DNA of 64,000 nt from assembly GCF_037975245.1 (NCBI RefSeq), contig NC_092576.1:29428611-29492610 (forward strand), written 5' to 3'. The notes below the pieces were generated by a model. It had not been told where the DNA came from. It was given only the letters and a program-made list of their open reading frames with translations, and did no database searches. The translations under genes were made by a program, and so were the position numbers. Shown here one piece after another: positions 11,364-22,313 of the stretch; positions within the stretch are counted from its first letter, which is position 1; the number at the start of each line of letters is the position of its first letter. The DNA is from Apostichopus japonicus. Lineage: Eukaryota > Echinodermata > Holothuroidea > Aspidochirotida > Stichopodidae.

Positions 11364-12245
11364 ATGGCTGGATTAACGCCACCTTCGTCACTAAATTTCA
11401 CTGGTAATGTCGCTGAGAACTGGAAGCGTTTTAAACAAAGATTTATGGTTTACTTAGAAGCATCGGACGGATTAAGCAAAACTGACTCTACACAGACGTC
11501 AATATTTTTACATATCATCGGAGAAGAGGGTCTCGCGATATATAACACTTTTTCATTTGACACTGGCGATGACAAGAAGTTGGATGTCGTCATGCAGAAA
11601 TTTGAGAACTATTGTACGCCAAAACATAACATAACATATGAGAGGCATAGATTCTTTACCTGCCTACCACAATCTGATGACACAATCGACCAATATATCA
11701 CAGAGCTCCCCACGAGAGGTAAGAATTGCGAGTTCGGTACGTTGTGTGATTCGCTCATCAGAGATCGGATCGTGTGCGGAATCCACGACAACGCACTTCG
11801 CGAAAGGCTATTGAGGGACCCAAAATTAACACTGGATACAGCCATCCAGACATGTAGGGCATCCGAGGCTACAAAGTAGCATGTTCAAGGACTACACCAA
11901 ACGGAAGCTACTAATGTTGACGTTATAAGTAAACAAACTCACAATCCAAAACAACGAAGTGCAGTTTATCGACATGACCGTTATCAGGATCAAGGAGAGA
12001 GAGGTAACACCAATACCAAGCTGTGTGGGAACTGTGCTACACGACATGCCTATGGAGCTTGTCCCGCCTATGGGAAGACCTGCAACCAGTGCAGAAAAAA
12101 GAACCACTACGCAAGATGCTGTCGCTCTGCTGCAGTTGGGAAGCAGCGGATTAACACTGTTGAACAACAAGGTAACACATCAACCAACCAGGATCCAATG
12201 GAGGAGTTCTTCATCGATGTGGTAAATCAACAGGGAGACTGTTGA
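11364..12245 (+). pseudogene. gag: Ty3/Gypsy gag (element B)
   Basis: Frame 3 runs from ATG 11364 to TGA 12243-12245 with one in-frame TAG at 11877. Residues 1-171 look like a retrotransposon gag/capsid (WKRFKQRF, then FENYCTPKHN and RDRIVCGIHD). After the TAG the same frame continues into CGNC, then CNQCRKKNHYARCC, a CCHC zinc knuckle of the type that binds element RNA. The lone TAG could be a decayed Gln codon or a readthrough site. The gag frame overlaps the protease frame by 20 bp (12226-12245), so protease would need a +1 shift if the present frames are original. Confidence 0.8.
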
Positions 12246-12517
12246 CTGGATCCAACCGCTGATAGTGAACGATTCTGAGATCAACTTCAAGCTGGATACG
12301 GGAGCACAGATAAACATTATACCAGTGAGCGAGTACGACAAGCTGCTACCCAAACCGAAACTTTACGCTACCAAGGTGAAGTTAACAGCTTATGGAGGTA
12401 CACCGGTACCAGTTATGGGACAATGCATTGCTAAACTGCATCATAAATCAAAGACTCAGTTCGTTTCATTTTACGTTGTTCCTAGAAATGTACAACCACT
12501 TATGGGTGTAGAAACGT
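12226..12517 (+). pseudogene. pol: Element B pol: aspartic protease
   Basis: Frame 1 is open from 12226 and contains FKLDTGAQINIIP with the catalytic Asp at 12295-12297, followed by VKLTAYGGTPVPVMG and FYVVPRN. This is the retropepsin-like domain of Ty3/Gypsy pol, which cleaves the polyprotein. It is open for about 97 codons, then the reading moves to frame 2 near 12517, so a frameshift separates it from RT. Confidence 0.75.
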
Positions 12518-13390
12518 GTTAAATTAGGCCTAATCAAGAGGGTTAACAGGATTCAGGCGTTAGGTCTATCTAATACTAATGAAACATCAGATTATGATAC
12601 CATTTGGCTAGATTATGCTGATGTTTTTGAGGGTCTGGGATGTTTGCCAGGAGAGCATAAAATAGTTATTGACCCCCAAGCATCGCCTGTTGCAGACCCA
12701 TGTCGCAAAGTGCCATTTGCATTACAAGATGATCTTAAGCGTGAACTCCAAAGAATGGTGGAATTAGGCGTTATTACTAAGGTGGAAGAACCTACTGAGT
12801 GGGTGCATCCCTTAGTCATTGTTAGAAAGAAGAATGGGGATTTGCGTGTATGCCTTGACCCCCGTAGCCTAAACAAAGTAATTAAGCGTATTTCAAACTG
12901 CCTTCCAGAGAACATGTAATGTCACAGTTTGCAGATGCAAAAGTATTTTAAAAACTTGGTGCATCAAGCGGGTTTTGGCAAATGAGGCTTGTTGAGGAAA
13001 GCTCAAAACTGTGTACCTTTATTACACCCTTTGGTAGGTTTCGATTTTTGCGCCTTCCCTTTGGCATCGCATCAGCCCCAGAGGTGTATCACCGAACCGT
13101 ACACCAAATATTTGAGGGTATTCCAGGGGTTGATACCAGTATGGATGATATTTTTGTGTGGGGCTCCGACAAGGATCAGCATGACAAACGGTTAAGACAA
13201 GTTCTTAGCGCTGCGCGTGAGATGAATGTAAAGCTTAATAAGGCTAAGTGTGAACTAGGAGTAAATCAGCTTATCTTTATTGGGGACCTACTTACAGATA
13301 ATGGGGTTAAGCAAGACCCAGCAAAGGTCTCTGCACTGAAAAACATGCAGAAACCACAATCAAAAAACGCAACGCTTTCTTGGGTTTGTT
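12518..13390 (+). pseudogene. pol: Element B pol: reverse transcriptase
   Basis: Frame 2 (12518-12919) gives the fingers region (VPFALQDDLKREL, LVIVRKKNGDLRVCLDPR). Then frame 1 (12919-13392) gives SGFWQMRL, RLPFGIASAPEVY and the catalytic pair SMDDI, with Asp codons at 13144-13149. The position normally occupied by the aromatic residue of YxDD is Ser here. A TAA at 12949 replaces what is normally a Ser before KLDASSG-type sequence. The frame changes again in an A-run at 13362-13367. The domain is recognisable but could not make an active enzyme as it stands. Confidence 0.8.
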
Positions 13391-14065
13391 AATTATCTAG
13401 GGAAGTTTGTACCTGAAATGTCTAGTAAAACTACTCACCTTCGTTCCCTATTAGAGGAAAAAAATGAATGGTCATGGGAGTCACATTCTGACCAGGCATG
13501 GAATTCAATAAAAGAAATTCTTGCAAAAGAACCACTTTTAGCTTATTATGACAGTAAAAAGGAGATCAAAATTGCTGCAGACGCATCTCAGTCAGGTCTA
13601 GGGAGTGTCGTTCTCCAACTCTATGGACAGGATTGGAAACCGGTAGCTTATGCTTCCAGATCAATGACCAGCGCAGAAACAAATTACGCCCAAATTGAGA
13701 AGGAATTATTGGCCTTAACATTTGCATGCGAAAGGTTTCATCAGTACATTTTTGGTCGCACAGCATCTGTTGATACTGATCATAAGCCCTTAATTCCTTT
13801 GTTTCTGAAACCACTAAATGAGTGTCCTATGCGCATACAGCGACTCATGTTACGATTACAAAAGTATGATCTGAGAGTGTCGTATGTGGCAGGTAAACAA
13901 TTGGTAGCACCTGACACACTGTCAAGAGCAGTCGATACAACAGCCAGTACAAGTATGACTGAGGAGGATGTCTCAACATATGTTGATATGATAACTAGTT
14001 CTTTGCCATTATCTGAGTTAAAATTAGAACAAATTAGGTTACAAACAACAAACGATGAGTGTTAA
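13373..14065 (+). pseudogene. pol: Element B pol: RT connection and RNase H
   Basis: Frame 2 starts with QRFLGFVNYLGKFVPEM and is intact to 14065. The RNase H-like domain has the expected acidic residues in IAADASQSGLG, IEKELLALTF and VDTDHKPL, and the tether YVAGKQLVAPDTLSRA that follows it in Gypsy pol. This is the best preserved stretch of element B, with 215 codons free of stops. The frame is lost at TGT TAA and resumes in frame 1 at about 14064. Confidence 0.8.
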
Positions 14066-15217
14066 AGACACTGTCTGAGCTAGTCCTGACTGGGTGGCCA
14101 GACGTTAAAGCTAAAGTACCAAATATCATTTCTGAATATTGGAATGTCAGTTGTTGATGGTGTTATTTTTAAGCAAACTAGAATTGTCATACCTAAAAGT
14201 TTGAGAAATGAGATGTTGCAAAGGATCCACACGGGTCACTTAGGTGTGGAGAAGTGCAAACGTCGAGCTAGAAGTGTAATGTATTGGCCGGGTATGCTTA
14301 ATGACATCACTAATGTTGTAGAAACATGTTCTGTTTGCTTGACACACAGGTACAAGCAACAGAAGGAAACGCTCAAACAGCACCCCGTCCCTACAGAATC
14401 TTGGGTAAAAGTTGGAGCAGATTTATTCAGTCTCCATGGTAGAGAATACCTTGTAGTCACTGACTATTTTTCCAATTATCCAGAATTATGCTATCTTTCC
14501 ACAACAACGAGTAAGGCAATTATTGATAAAATGAGATCAGTATTTGCCAGACATGGGGTGCCTGAAGAAGTCACTGACAATGGGCCTCAATTCTCTAGTA
14601 GAGAATTTCAAAGTTCTCTAGAGAGTGGGAATTCTCCCACACCACCAGTAAGCCCACATTTTCCCCAATCAAATGGCTTCATTGAGAAATCACTTCAGGT
14701 GCTCAAAAATCTCATGAAAAAAAAGCAAAAGAAAGTGGACAGGACCCATACAAAGCTATATTGGTTTACAGGACCACTCCACTTGAATGTAACAAATCAC
14801 CATCGGAACTCCTGATGAATCGGAATCCTAGGTCAAACTTACCCAATCCAAAACATGTGTTAAATCACAACCGTAGCAGCAAACCTAACGACATGAAGCA
14901 TAGTGCTCGTCAACAGCGTAACTATGACAACCATGCTAAAGATCTCCCTCCCTCTGGCTGATAAATCATGGGCACATAAGGGACAGGTGATTGAGCAGAC
15001 TGCTCCTAGGTCGTATTTGATACAGACTGAACAGAATGGAGTGATGCGACGTAACAGACGTGATCTCCTAAAAACTAATGAGCCTGTTACTCAGCCCACC
15101 CCTCCAAACGGTGATACAGTAACTGACACTGGTCAACTTAATAGGCCACTGAATCCACTATCTTCCCCTCCCAAAAAACGACAAATCAGACCACCTACTC
15201 GCCTTATTGAAACTTGA
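14066..15217 (+). pseudogene. pol: Element B pol: integrase
   Basis: A short frame-1 bridge (14064-14140) leads to frame 2 from 14144. The zinc-binding HHCC region is visible (RIHTGHLGVEKC, ETCSVCLTH). The DDE core residues are Asp 14420-14422 (VGADLF), Asp 14576-14578 (VTDNGPQF) and Glu 14684-14686 (FIEKS). The frame changes near 14760 to frame 1 (VYRTTPLECNKSPSELLM) and near 14945 back to frame 2 for the C-terminal tail (WAHKGQVIEQTAPRSYLIQT, ending at TGA 15215-15217). The arrangement and order are normal for Ty3/Gypsy; at least three frameshifts make it defective. Confidence 0.8.
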
Positions 15218-15333
15218 TAAAACATGTGTTGTTTTATGTTAACCTAGACATGTTCATTGCTTTATTACTTGATATGTTTTAGATGCAGTTATTGACTTCA
15301 TTGTTGTTCATTGTTGTATTCAATCTTTTCATT

Positions 15334-15493
15334 AAAGAAAGGAAGATGTATTGATGTGCACCCTCTCTGCACAATGGTTGCCGTCCAACAATCTTGATTT
15401 AACGATACCACTCAATAAACCAGAGCAATCTTCTGCATCCTGACTTCTTACTATTTATTCGTAATTATATATGAACCCAAGAACAATACAACA
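15334..15493 (+). repeat. Candidate polypurine tract and 3' LTR of element B
   Basis: The tract aaagaaaggaaga (15334-15346) is followed by tgtattgatg at 15347. An AATAAA lies at 15414-15419. The LTR would be short, ending somewhere between 15450 and 15493 (acaaca). I do not find a matching copy upstream of gag, so the 5' LTR is lost or too diverged to see by eye. Confidence 0.4.
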
Positions 15494-15949
15494 CCTGTCC
15501 ATGTTTGATGGCAAGCAGCTCAGATTTGAGTACATTGACTTCATCTTTCAGTTCACCGACAATATTGTGAAGGCTCTCCATACGCTCTTTACAGCTATCA
15601 CTACAAGCATTTGTTGAGTGTATTCCTACGTCCCTTCTCGTAATTGGTGGTATATCATCCTCAGAGTCAGAGTCTGATAACGGCGATGTAGTTGGGATCT
15701 CAAGTTCGTCACAATCTTCACTCTCTGGTGTTTTCGGTGGTAACTTCTTTGACATTTGACCCTTTTAGATAAAAGATTGCTTTGTAGCCGGGTCCTGTAT
15801 GAACGTCCACTCGACTTCCACTTTGCCAGAACTACGGATCCTGCTGGCAAGTCTTCCGATCGATCGCACATTAATTCGCGGACGGCGTTGAACGTTGTCT
15901 TTCCAATGTCCCTTTCAGGTTCGAGCCAAGTCACTCCAATTTTTGCCAT
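15465..15949 (-). pseudogene. Unknown small gene, two overlapping frames
   Basis: On the minus strand, ATG 15949 opens a frame reading AKIGVTWLEPERDIG, SVVLAKWKSSGRSYRTRL and continuing to about 15770. A second frame from ATG 15755 to 15465 reads an acidic Ser/Asp stretch (SDSDSEDD) and a heptad-like region (MESLHNIVGELKDEVNVLKSEL) that may form a coiled coil. The two frames differ by one base and overlap, so one frameshift would join them into a protein of about 155 residues. I do not recognise the family. The first part resembles a small SH3/Tudor-like barrel (KWKSSGRSYRT), which is a guess. Its 3' end overlaps the LTR candidate of element B. Confidence 0.4.
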
Positions 15950-16403
15950 GGTACTTTATTTTGATATGATTTTAACTTTCGAATAGAGAAACAGATATAT
16001 ATCTTGTCGATGCACGATAAATTTATCGAATGAAAGTTTGATTTTTGAAAGCAGTCCACCTTGCTATTTTCTCATAATCTGTAAAACCTATAGCTTGTAT
16101 TTCTTTGGGTACGAGCTCATCATGACGCTGCGTTAATCCAATCTGTATTATGGTTACGCTTGGTGATCAATGAATAGAAATGTCGGTATTATTAAAGCTA
16201 ACTATAGCAAATGATTACAAGTCTTCACAAAGCGGCAATTAATTGAAGATAAATGTATGACAGTTTATTGGGCCAAGATTTTCCAGTCAGTGCGTATTTT
16301 TTACAATGAAACATACTTTTGACAAAGAGTGCTTTATATGCAGTTTGCCAGCAAATTTCAAACAGCAACATCTTGTCATAACAGTTCAAGATGTTGTTCG
16401 TGA

Positions 16404-18132
16404 ATGACGAAAGTTCGTGCGACAGCATGTTCGACGGATAGTCTTAATATTTTTTCCGTTGAAAGAAATCGAGATGAGGTTAAGGTATCTGTACCAGTTA
16501 TCACAGTGCCGTCGCCGAGGAAAAAGACTTCCACAAATAACAAAGCCAGACCGGGAGCAGGAAGGCCTCCACTACGGACAAAATTTCCGGAATTAGTGCC
16601 GGCCATCAATTCATTTGTCAATCAGCATGGCTTTTCAGCCCAGTGTAAGAGACGAAGTTGCGGAGTTGGAAGTTGCGGAGTAACTTTAAATCAGATTTAG
16701 GTCCACGTGAAGGAAAATGTGCCTGAAATTGGGACAGTTCATGCGTCAACACTGCTGAGAATGACTGTCCCACCGAACAAAAAACGATTTTCATCAAAAA
16801 GGTACAGTGAAAGCGTACAAGCGAAAGTTCCAGCAAAGAAAAACTGTGTAAGGAGGGAGAACTTGGATGCCCACTATTTTGCAAGTCGTGTAAAATATCG
16901 CGTAGAGTTTGGAGTGAAAAACAGGCAGAACTGTTCGATAATTTCACATGACACTATGAACAAAATTAATGTTGGGACACTGGCCGTCAGCAGGTATCAC
17001 CAACACCAAAGACTGTATCCATTGGAGGATTCTCCCAATTATGCCGACCACGACTTTCCTTCAGGGCAGAGGTACAAGATAACCCCGGTTGGACACATGA
17101 TTTAGGAGGGAAAGTCAAGTGACAAGTTTCTTGTATATGATGAACTTGAACGACTCCACTACTTTTACCCACGGACTTGGCCCTTCGTTTATCGTGAATC
17201 GGGCCCAGAAGTTCCACTCGCTTACTGTGGAGACCCATGTCAACGACTTGGTGCCTTTATTGGAGGAAGAGAAAGCGAAGGGCAAAACAATGTGTATTTT
17301 AGTTGTGGATGGAGGTCCAGACTGGAATCCCAAGTCATGGTCGGTGTTAATATTCATGACTAGACTTTTCCGAATGTGCAACATGGATCTGTTGTGTTCG
17401 ACATCGTACGCACCCGGCCAAAGTGCGTATATAATCCGATCGAACATTTATGGTCCCCACTCTCCAAACTTCTGACAGGGGTTACCTTTTCGGACCATCT
17501 GCCAGGGGAAAGTCCGCTCTCGAAACAAAAAAATCTAGCAGAGACTGTTCGGCAACCGAAGGAAAAGGAGATTTTTGACAATGCTGTTGAGTCCTTGAAG
17601 ACTTTTTGGGATGGAAAACGGTTTGATGGGTTTCCAATTTCATCGAAGGGACAGATGAGTGATGAAACGAATGCACCATATTGTGATTACGAGGAAATCC
17701 ACGAGCTCACGAAAAACCAACGAAGGCACTGCAACACCCTAATATTGTTGAACAATTTCAAATTTGCCATGGAGCACGGAGACAGAAGAAATGGCGAGTT
17801 CACCCTAATGAAGAAGTGCAACAAAGACACCTGTCATTACTGTTCATCACCCCCCCCCCCCATCAAATAAAGTTGCCACCGTATTAGAGAAAATCAGGAA
17901 CCACGGAGGATTACCCTCCCCATCTGTAGACCCCAACCTCCCTCCCCACTACAGGACTTACATCGACGCCATGAACGCAGAATACCAAATACCAGATGAA
18001 GGACTTATTCGCTATCGCGAGAGAGCACTCGGGAGTTGCAACACGTGTAAATCATACGTTTTCCTTTCAGCTACGGACAAACAAAACCACATGCGGTTAC
18101 TCCACAACGTAAAACGCAGAGACTTGGTATGA
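16404..18132 (+). pseudogene. DDE transposase-like protein with C-terminal C2H2-like finger
   Basis: This is a single long gene of about 570 codons with no introns seen. Frame 3 runs from ATG 16404 (basic RPGAGRPPLRT patch, then LVPAINSFVNQHGFSA), with a TAG at 16698 and another at 17103. Frame 1 (about 17150-17430) has LVVDGGPDWNP, frame 3 again (to 17870) has NPIEHLWSPLSK, and frame 1 (17869-18132) reads to TGA 18130. The acidic residues suggest a D-D-E triad: Asp 16950 (SHDTMNKI), Asp 17308 (VVDGGPDW) and Glu 17442 (NPIEHLW). NPIEHLW is typical of the IS630/Tc1/mariner fold. The end holds C-x2-C..H-x4-H (CNTCKSY..HMRLLH), preceded by a Cys cluster (KCNKDTCHYC). Two stops and three frameshifts, one at a C-run (17850-17861), disable it. 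Confidence 0.6.
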
Positions 18133-18278
18133 AGACGGATGAAAAAAACGTTTGTTAATTGCCCAAATAGCCTCAACAGTCGTTGTTGAAATTTTAACTT
18201 TTACTGTAAATGAGAATCAAATTTTATAGTTGATACATGGCATTCAAGCGTCTTTTTATTCAAACATGATCATCGTGG

Positions 18279-18895
18279 ATATTTATATCCTATTTGTGAA
18301 GCTTATTTCTCGACGAGTTTGTATTTTGGAACTTATGAACATAATCAAAATATTTCGTATTCTTTTATAATATCGACATGTAATTGAATTATTCGAAAGT
18401 ACCGTATGTTTCTCTGTTCCATCACTTTAAATAAGCGTGCTGGAAATGAGTTCAAAATGTACGTCCGATATAAATAGAATGTATGCATATTTGAATCCTA
18501 TTTGTGAAGCTTATTTCTCGACGAGTTTGTATTTTGGAACTTATGAACATAATTATAATATTGACATGTAATTGAATTATTCGAAAGTACCGTATGTTTC
18601 TGTGTTCCATCACTTTAATTAAGCGTGCTGGAAATGAGTTCAGAATGTATGTCCGATATAAATGGAATGTATGCATATTTATATCCTATATGTGATTGCT
18701 TATTTCTCGATTAGTTTGTATTTTGGAACTTATGAACATAATCATAATATTTTGTTTTCTTTTATAATATTGACATGTATTTGAAATATTCGAAAGTATG
18801 TTTCCGTGTTCCATCACTTTAAATAAGTGTTCTGGAAATGAATTCAAAATGTACGTCGGATATAAAGAGAATGTATGCATGTTTATCTTTGAATC
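18279..18895. repeat. Tandem repeat, three units of about 190-210 bp
   Basis: Units begin with cctatttgtgaagctt at 18289 and 18497 and the variant cctatatgtgattgctt at 18685. Each contains ttatttctcgacgagtttgtattttggaac and ends near atgtatgcatatttat. Lengths are 208, 188 and about 210 bp; unit 2 lacks about 20 bp around the tcttttataata segment. Open frames on the minus strand here are by-products of the repeat. Confidence 0.85.
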
Positions 18896-19880
18896 ATAAT
18901 AATCACAGCTAGTTGTTTAAGGATGCGATGGCGGCATCTACATAGTGGTCAGAATTACAATTAAATCAATGTACTTGTTAAATAATTTAACACTGCCGGC
19001 CATAATGTAAAGTGAAGGCGTGGTAACTAAATAAACACAAGAAAATTCCGACAAGAATTGTTCATCACTTTTTTTTTTAAATATACAGCTGTTTTAAGAT
19101 ACAGCCGTAGTAGCCTAGTAGTAGAATCCATTTTCAAACGGGTCACATGGTGTTAGGTTCCTTGATGATCATAGATCACTTAAATGCCGCCTAAAATTTA
19201 TGAAAAAATACGTCGCAATCATGGTAGGCCTATATGCACTTTATTTAATTCACATCGGCAGTAATGTGTACTGTTCTACAGCCGGAATACCTCTCGGAAG
19301 AGGTTAATTGCACTACACACAACAATCTGCAAACTGGCTTGAAACGTCTGTCGGTTGAGCTTCATTTATAAAAGTCTAAATATATTTAATGCTTATGCAT
19401 GTCTATAGCGGGCATCAATCTGATATTGAAGCCGCCGTAACCTGATTTGATGCAAGGAAGCAAATCATAATTTTCCCCAAAACCTGTCCGTATGTTTTGA
19501 TTTAGGATAGGCTTTGCGCTTCTGCGATTGTATATTCCTATGTATCTTTGACTAGATTAGCTTCGTTTTGTTTTCGGTTCGGTAGGTGGAGCTGATTACA
19601 TCGTATCAATATTTACTCCCGTAGGCCAACCATAATTTTCTATAGTATCAGTGGTCCAACCATGGGCGAAAGTCAACTTGAAGCAAGTTGAAAATGCTAG
19701 TCACGTTTTCTTCCACGAACAGTCAGTGTGTAAATCATCTAGATATTTGCACGTACAAAACGTATCAGTTGGAAGTCTGACCTCAATATATGACCGTTAC
19801 TAGCAAATTTTCGAGCACAGCTACTTGACCCGGAAGTAATTGTTTCGCGCAAATCCGGTTCTACGGACTTCGGTTCGCTA
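18896..19880. other. Stretch without recognised genes
   Basis: The sequence is AT-rich without conserved frames. It becomes less AT-rich toward 19830-19890, before a possible first exon. Confidence 0.3.
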
Positions 19881-19889
19881 CTTCCATGT

Positions 19890-20063
19890 ATGGATGTAAT
19901 CGGTAAAATTCGCAAACATCCCAATGTCATTCGGGTTTACGAGTATCGTAGCTCGATAAAGGATACTTTAGAGACTCAAATACGATCATTTCCGGAAAGA
20001 AACGAAGATTTTACCAATAGAACAGTGCATTTTCTTATCGACGATCAACGCAAAAACATAAAG
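19890..20063 (+). CDS. Possible first coding exon, unknown protein
   Basis: ATG 19890 opens 58 codons (VIGKIRKHPNVIRVYEYRSS, then SFPERNEDFTNRTVHFLIDD) that end at aaag/gtaagt (GT at 20064), a consensus splice donor. The region just upstream is relatively CpG-rich. I find no following exon by eye. The residues suggest no family. It may be the start of a host gene, an element, or chance; the strong donor is the main reason to list it. Confidence 0.3.
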
Positions 20064-21424
20064 GTAAGTCAAATCGAGTCGACGTCTATCGTTATGTGAC
20101 TTTCGCGTCTTAGACAACTTTTAACCGTAAAAGATTTGCTTTTGCAAACCGTTGCTAGATTTGCAACGTCTCGTATTTTTCGTAATCTTTCTATTCGGCA
20201 TAGATTCCCTTCATTTTTTTGCGTTAATATGGAAAAATCAGGGAGTTGATAAGTCACGGTACTACTTATGGCTACTAAATAGTTCAAATTTAAAAATTCG
20301 AGGGCATAGTGGACAGTAATATTACTAGTACAAGCCTAGGCTAGCCTATAGGCCTAGTACTTTTGTATTTACTAAAGTAATATACTACGACAAGTGTTTA
20401 CTACAGGTAGGCCCTAGCCTAGTTTTAGTAATACTAGAATACCTGAATAGTTTAGTCCAATTTTAATAACGGACTAAGGCTTATAACCTTTAGTTCTTAG
20501 CCTACGCCTTCTTGTCCTTGTGTAATAATTCTAAGGGGCCTGTTCTTGAAAAGATTTGGACTGCATAAGATACAATTTAGTATTATTATTATTATACAAA
20601 AATTATTAGTAGTACTAGTAGACTGCCTTTGTACTATGTATAAGTTAAGATCATGGCTTATTATGAGTTTTATTAAAGCTGGACTGGGTGAAAATTTCCT
20701 CCATTCTGGGATCGGGATCCATTTCAATGTCACTTTGTTACAAGTGTTCAAGACCGTTATTAGATCCATGACTTAAGTCTAGGCCCAATTCCCTATGCTT
20801 AATATGTAGTTAGGTAGAGCAAGATACGTAACACAGAAATAAAACTACTTTGCTTTATACTGCTTACACTTTATACTTATTGCATTACAGTTAGACCTAC
20901 TGCTGGTACTTGAGAACAATTGCACCTCGTAGAGCCATGTAGTTGTACATAGCTACTTATAATTCCAGGTGACTTAAACAATATCAGGGATCATTTTGTG
21001 ACAACATGTTTTGCTGTTAACGAGAGTTTACGATCTTTTTATTGTTAAGTTGTTTTCTATGATAGGTACAGTAGTAGAAGTACTTAGTCATTCACGTACA
21101 GTCTTCCCTATGTGTGTGTGTGTTACACACAGATTTCTCTAAGGTGCTTTCCCATGTATATATGACCAAAAAAAAGTTATTCCCAAAAAGAAGAAAAGTT
21201 TTATTCACTATTAAATTTGTTTTGTTATGTATAATGACTAACATTGCAAAATGCAGTTCCACTGGTATTAAGTATTAGCCCAGAGATCTTCCAGAGTTTA
21301 TTACATCCCCATGTTTTTTATCCTCATATCTGAAGTCTTCATATAAGAGTTTATTTATAGAAATCTGTTAATAAATGTAGTCTCACATTCTATTTAATAC
21401 TATATATCTTTAAGTTCCTAGCTC
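20064..21424. other. Stretch without recognised genes
   Basis: Repeated GCCTAGGC/GGCCTAG words occur at 20330-20420 and AT-rich sequence follows. A small (TG)n lies at 21113-21122. No supported gene is seen. Confidence 0.3.
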
Positions 21425-21687
21425 TGTTATATGTACCCGTAGTAACAAGGAATGCAGCCTGTGGATCAGTTAAGTGCCTGTTGTTACAACTCTGCTCCAA
21501 ACTATTGTTTGTTTAATCAGGTTGTATTATTAGTGTGCTACCTTTAAGCAATTTTGTTTTCTATATATATGTAATTTACATTTTTCCTCAGTTTCTGTTA
21601 TACTCTTATAGAAAGAACAAGTTGTGTGCAGCAACAGGCTGTAATATACTCAGCAGTCTCATGCCCATTCTCTAGCTAACTCGAACA
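21425..21687 (+). repeat. Candidate Ty1/copia 5' LTR
   Basis: Inferred from the primer site that follows at 21688. The segment tgttat..cgaaca would give a 263-bp LTR with TG..CA ends. The left border is a guess, since no second LTR copy is in the window to compare. Confidence 0.35.
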
Positions 21688-21701
21688 GGTTATTGGCCCA
21701 G
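21688..21701 (+). promoter_or_regulatory. Copia-type primer-binding site (half-tRNA iMet)
   Basis: The sequence ggttattggcccag differs by one base from the primer site of Drosophila copia-class elements, which pairs with an internal part of the initiator tRNA-Met. It lies 127 bp upstream of a copia-type gag start, the expected place. Confidence 0.6.
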
Positions 21702-21828
21702 ACACATACACTGGAAGTTAACTGTGTAGAATAGATTGTTGTTTGGCATTTATGTGCTGATTTTGGAACCATTTCTTGGGAAATGTCGGTACTTAAATTG
21801 GTTAATTTAGTCGTGACAACTGACCAAT

Positions 21829-22310
21829 ATGGCTGGAACAACAGAAGATATGACGTGGAAAATTAACCAAATGGATGGCTCGAACTGGCTGACATGGAAT
21901 TTCCAGATGAGACATTTGTTTCTTGCAAAAGACCTGTGGGCTATGAGGATGGCTCAGGAAAGTTGGGGGTTACTGTATGTGAGAAGTAGAAGAGTGCAAA
22001 CTTGAAAAAGACACAACTGGCATTTTTCACCATTGTGCTTGCAATAGCATCTAGTCAGCTGGAATTAATTACAACAAGTGACAAACCAAGTGATGCTTAG
22101 GATGCCTTGCGTACTCTGTTCGAAAAGGATTCTCTAACCAACAAAATTCAGCTCAAGAAAAAGTACCTCAGAACTGAAATGGCAGAGGGCAAGTCAGTTG
22201 GAAATAATTTGAATTATATGAAAGGAATTATGGATCGTTGGGCTGCTATTGGTGCTCCTATTTCTGAAGAAGACCAGGTTGTTAAAGTTATATGTCAAGT
22301 TTGGACTTAT
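21829..22310 (+). pseudogene. gag: Ty1/copia gag fragment (UBN2-like)
   Basis: ATG 21829 opens MAGTTEDMTWKINQMDGSNW in frame 1. From about 21945 the match continues in frame 3 (EDGSGKLGV, ASSQLELITT, DALRTLFEKDSLTNKIQLKKKYL, AIGAPISEEDQVV), the classic copia gag order. In-frame TAGs fall at about 21984 and 22098, and a frameshift near 21943 separates the two parts. The match is lost after about 22290. No pol follows, so this is a 5' fragment with an LTR candidate and primer site. Confidence 0.8.
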
Positions 22311-22313
22311 TAA

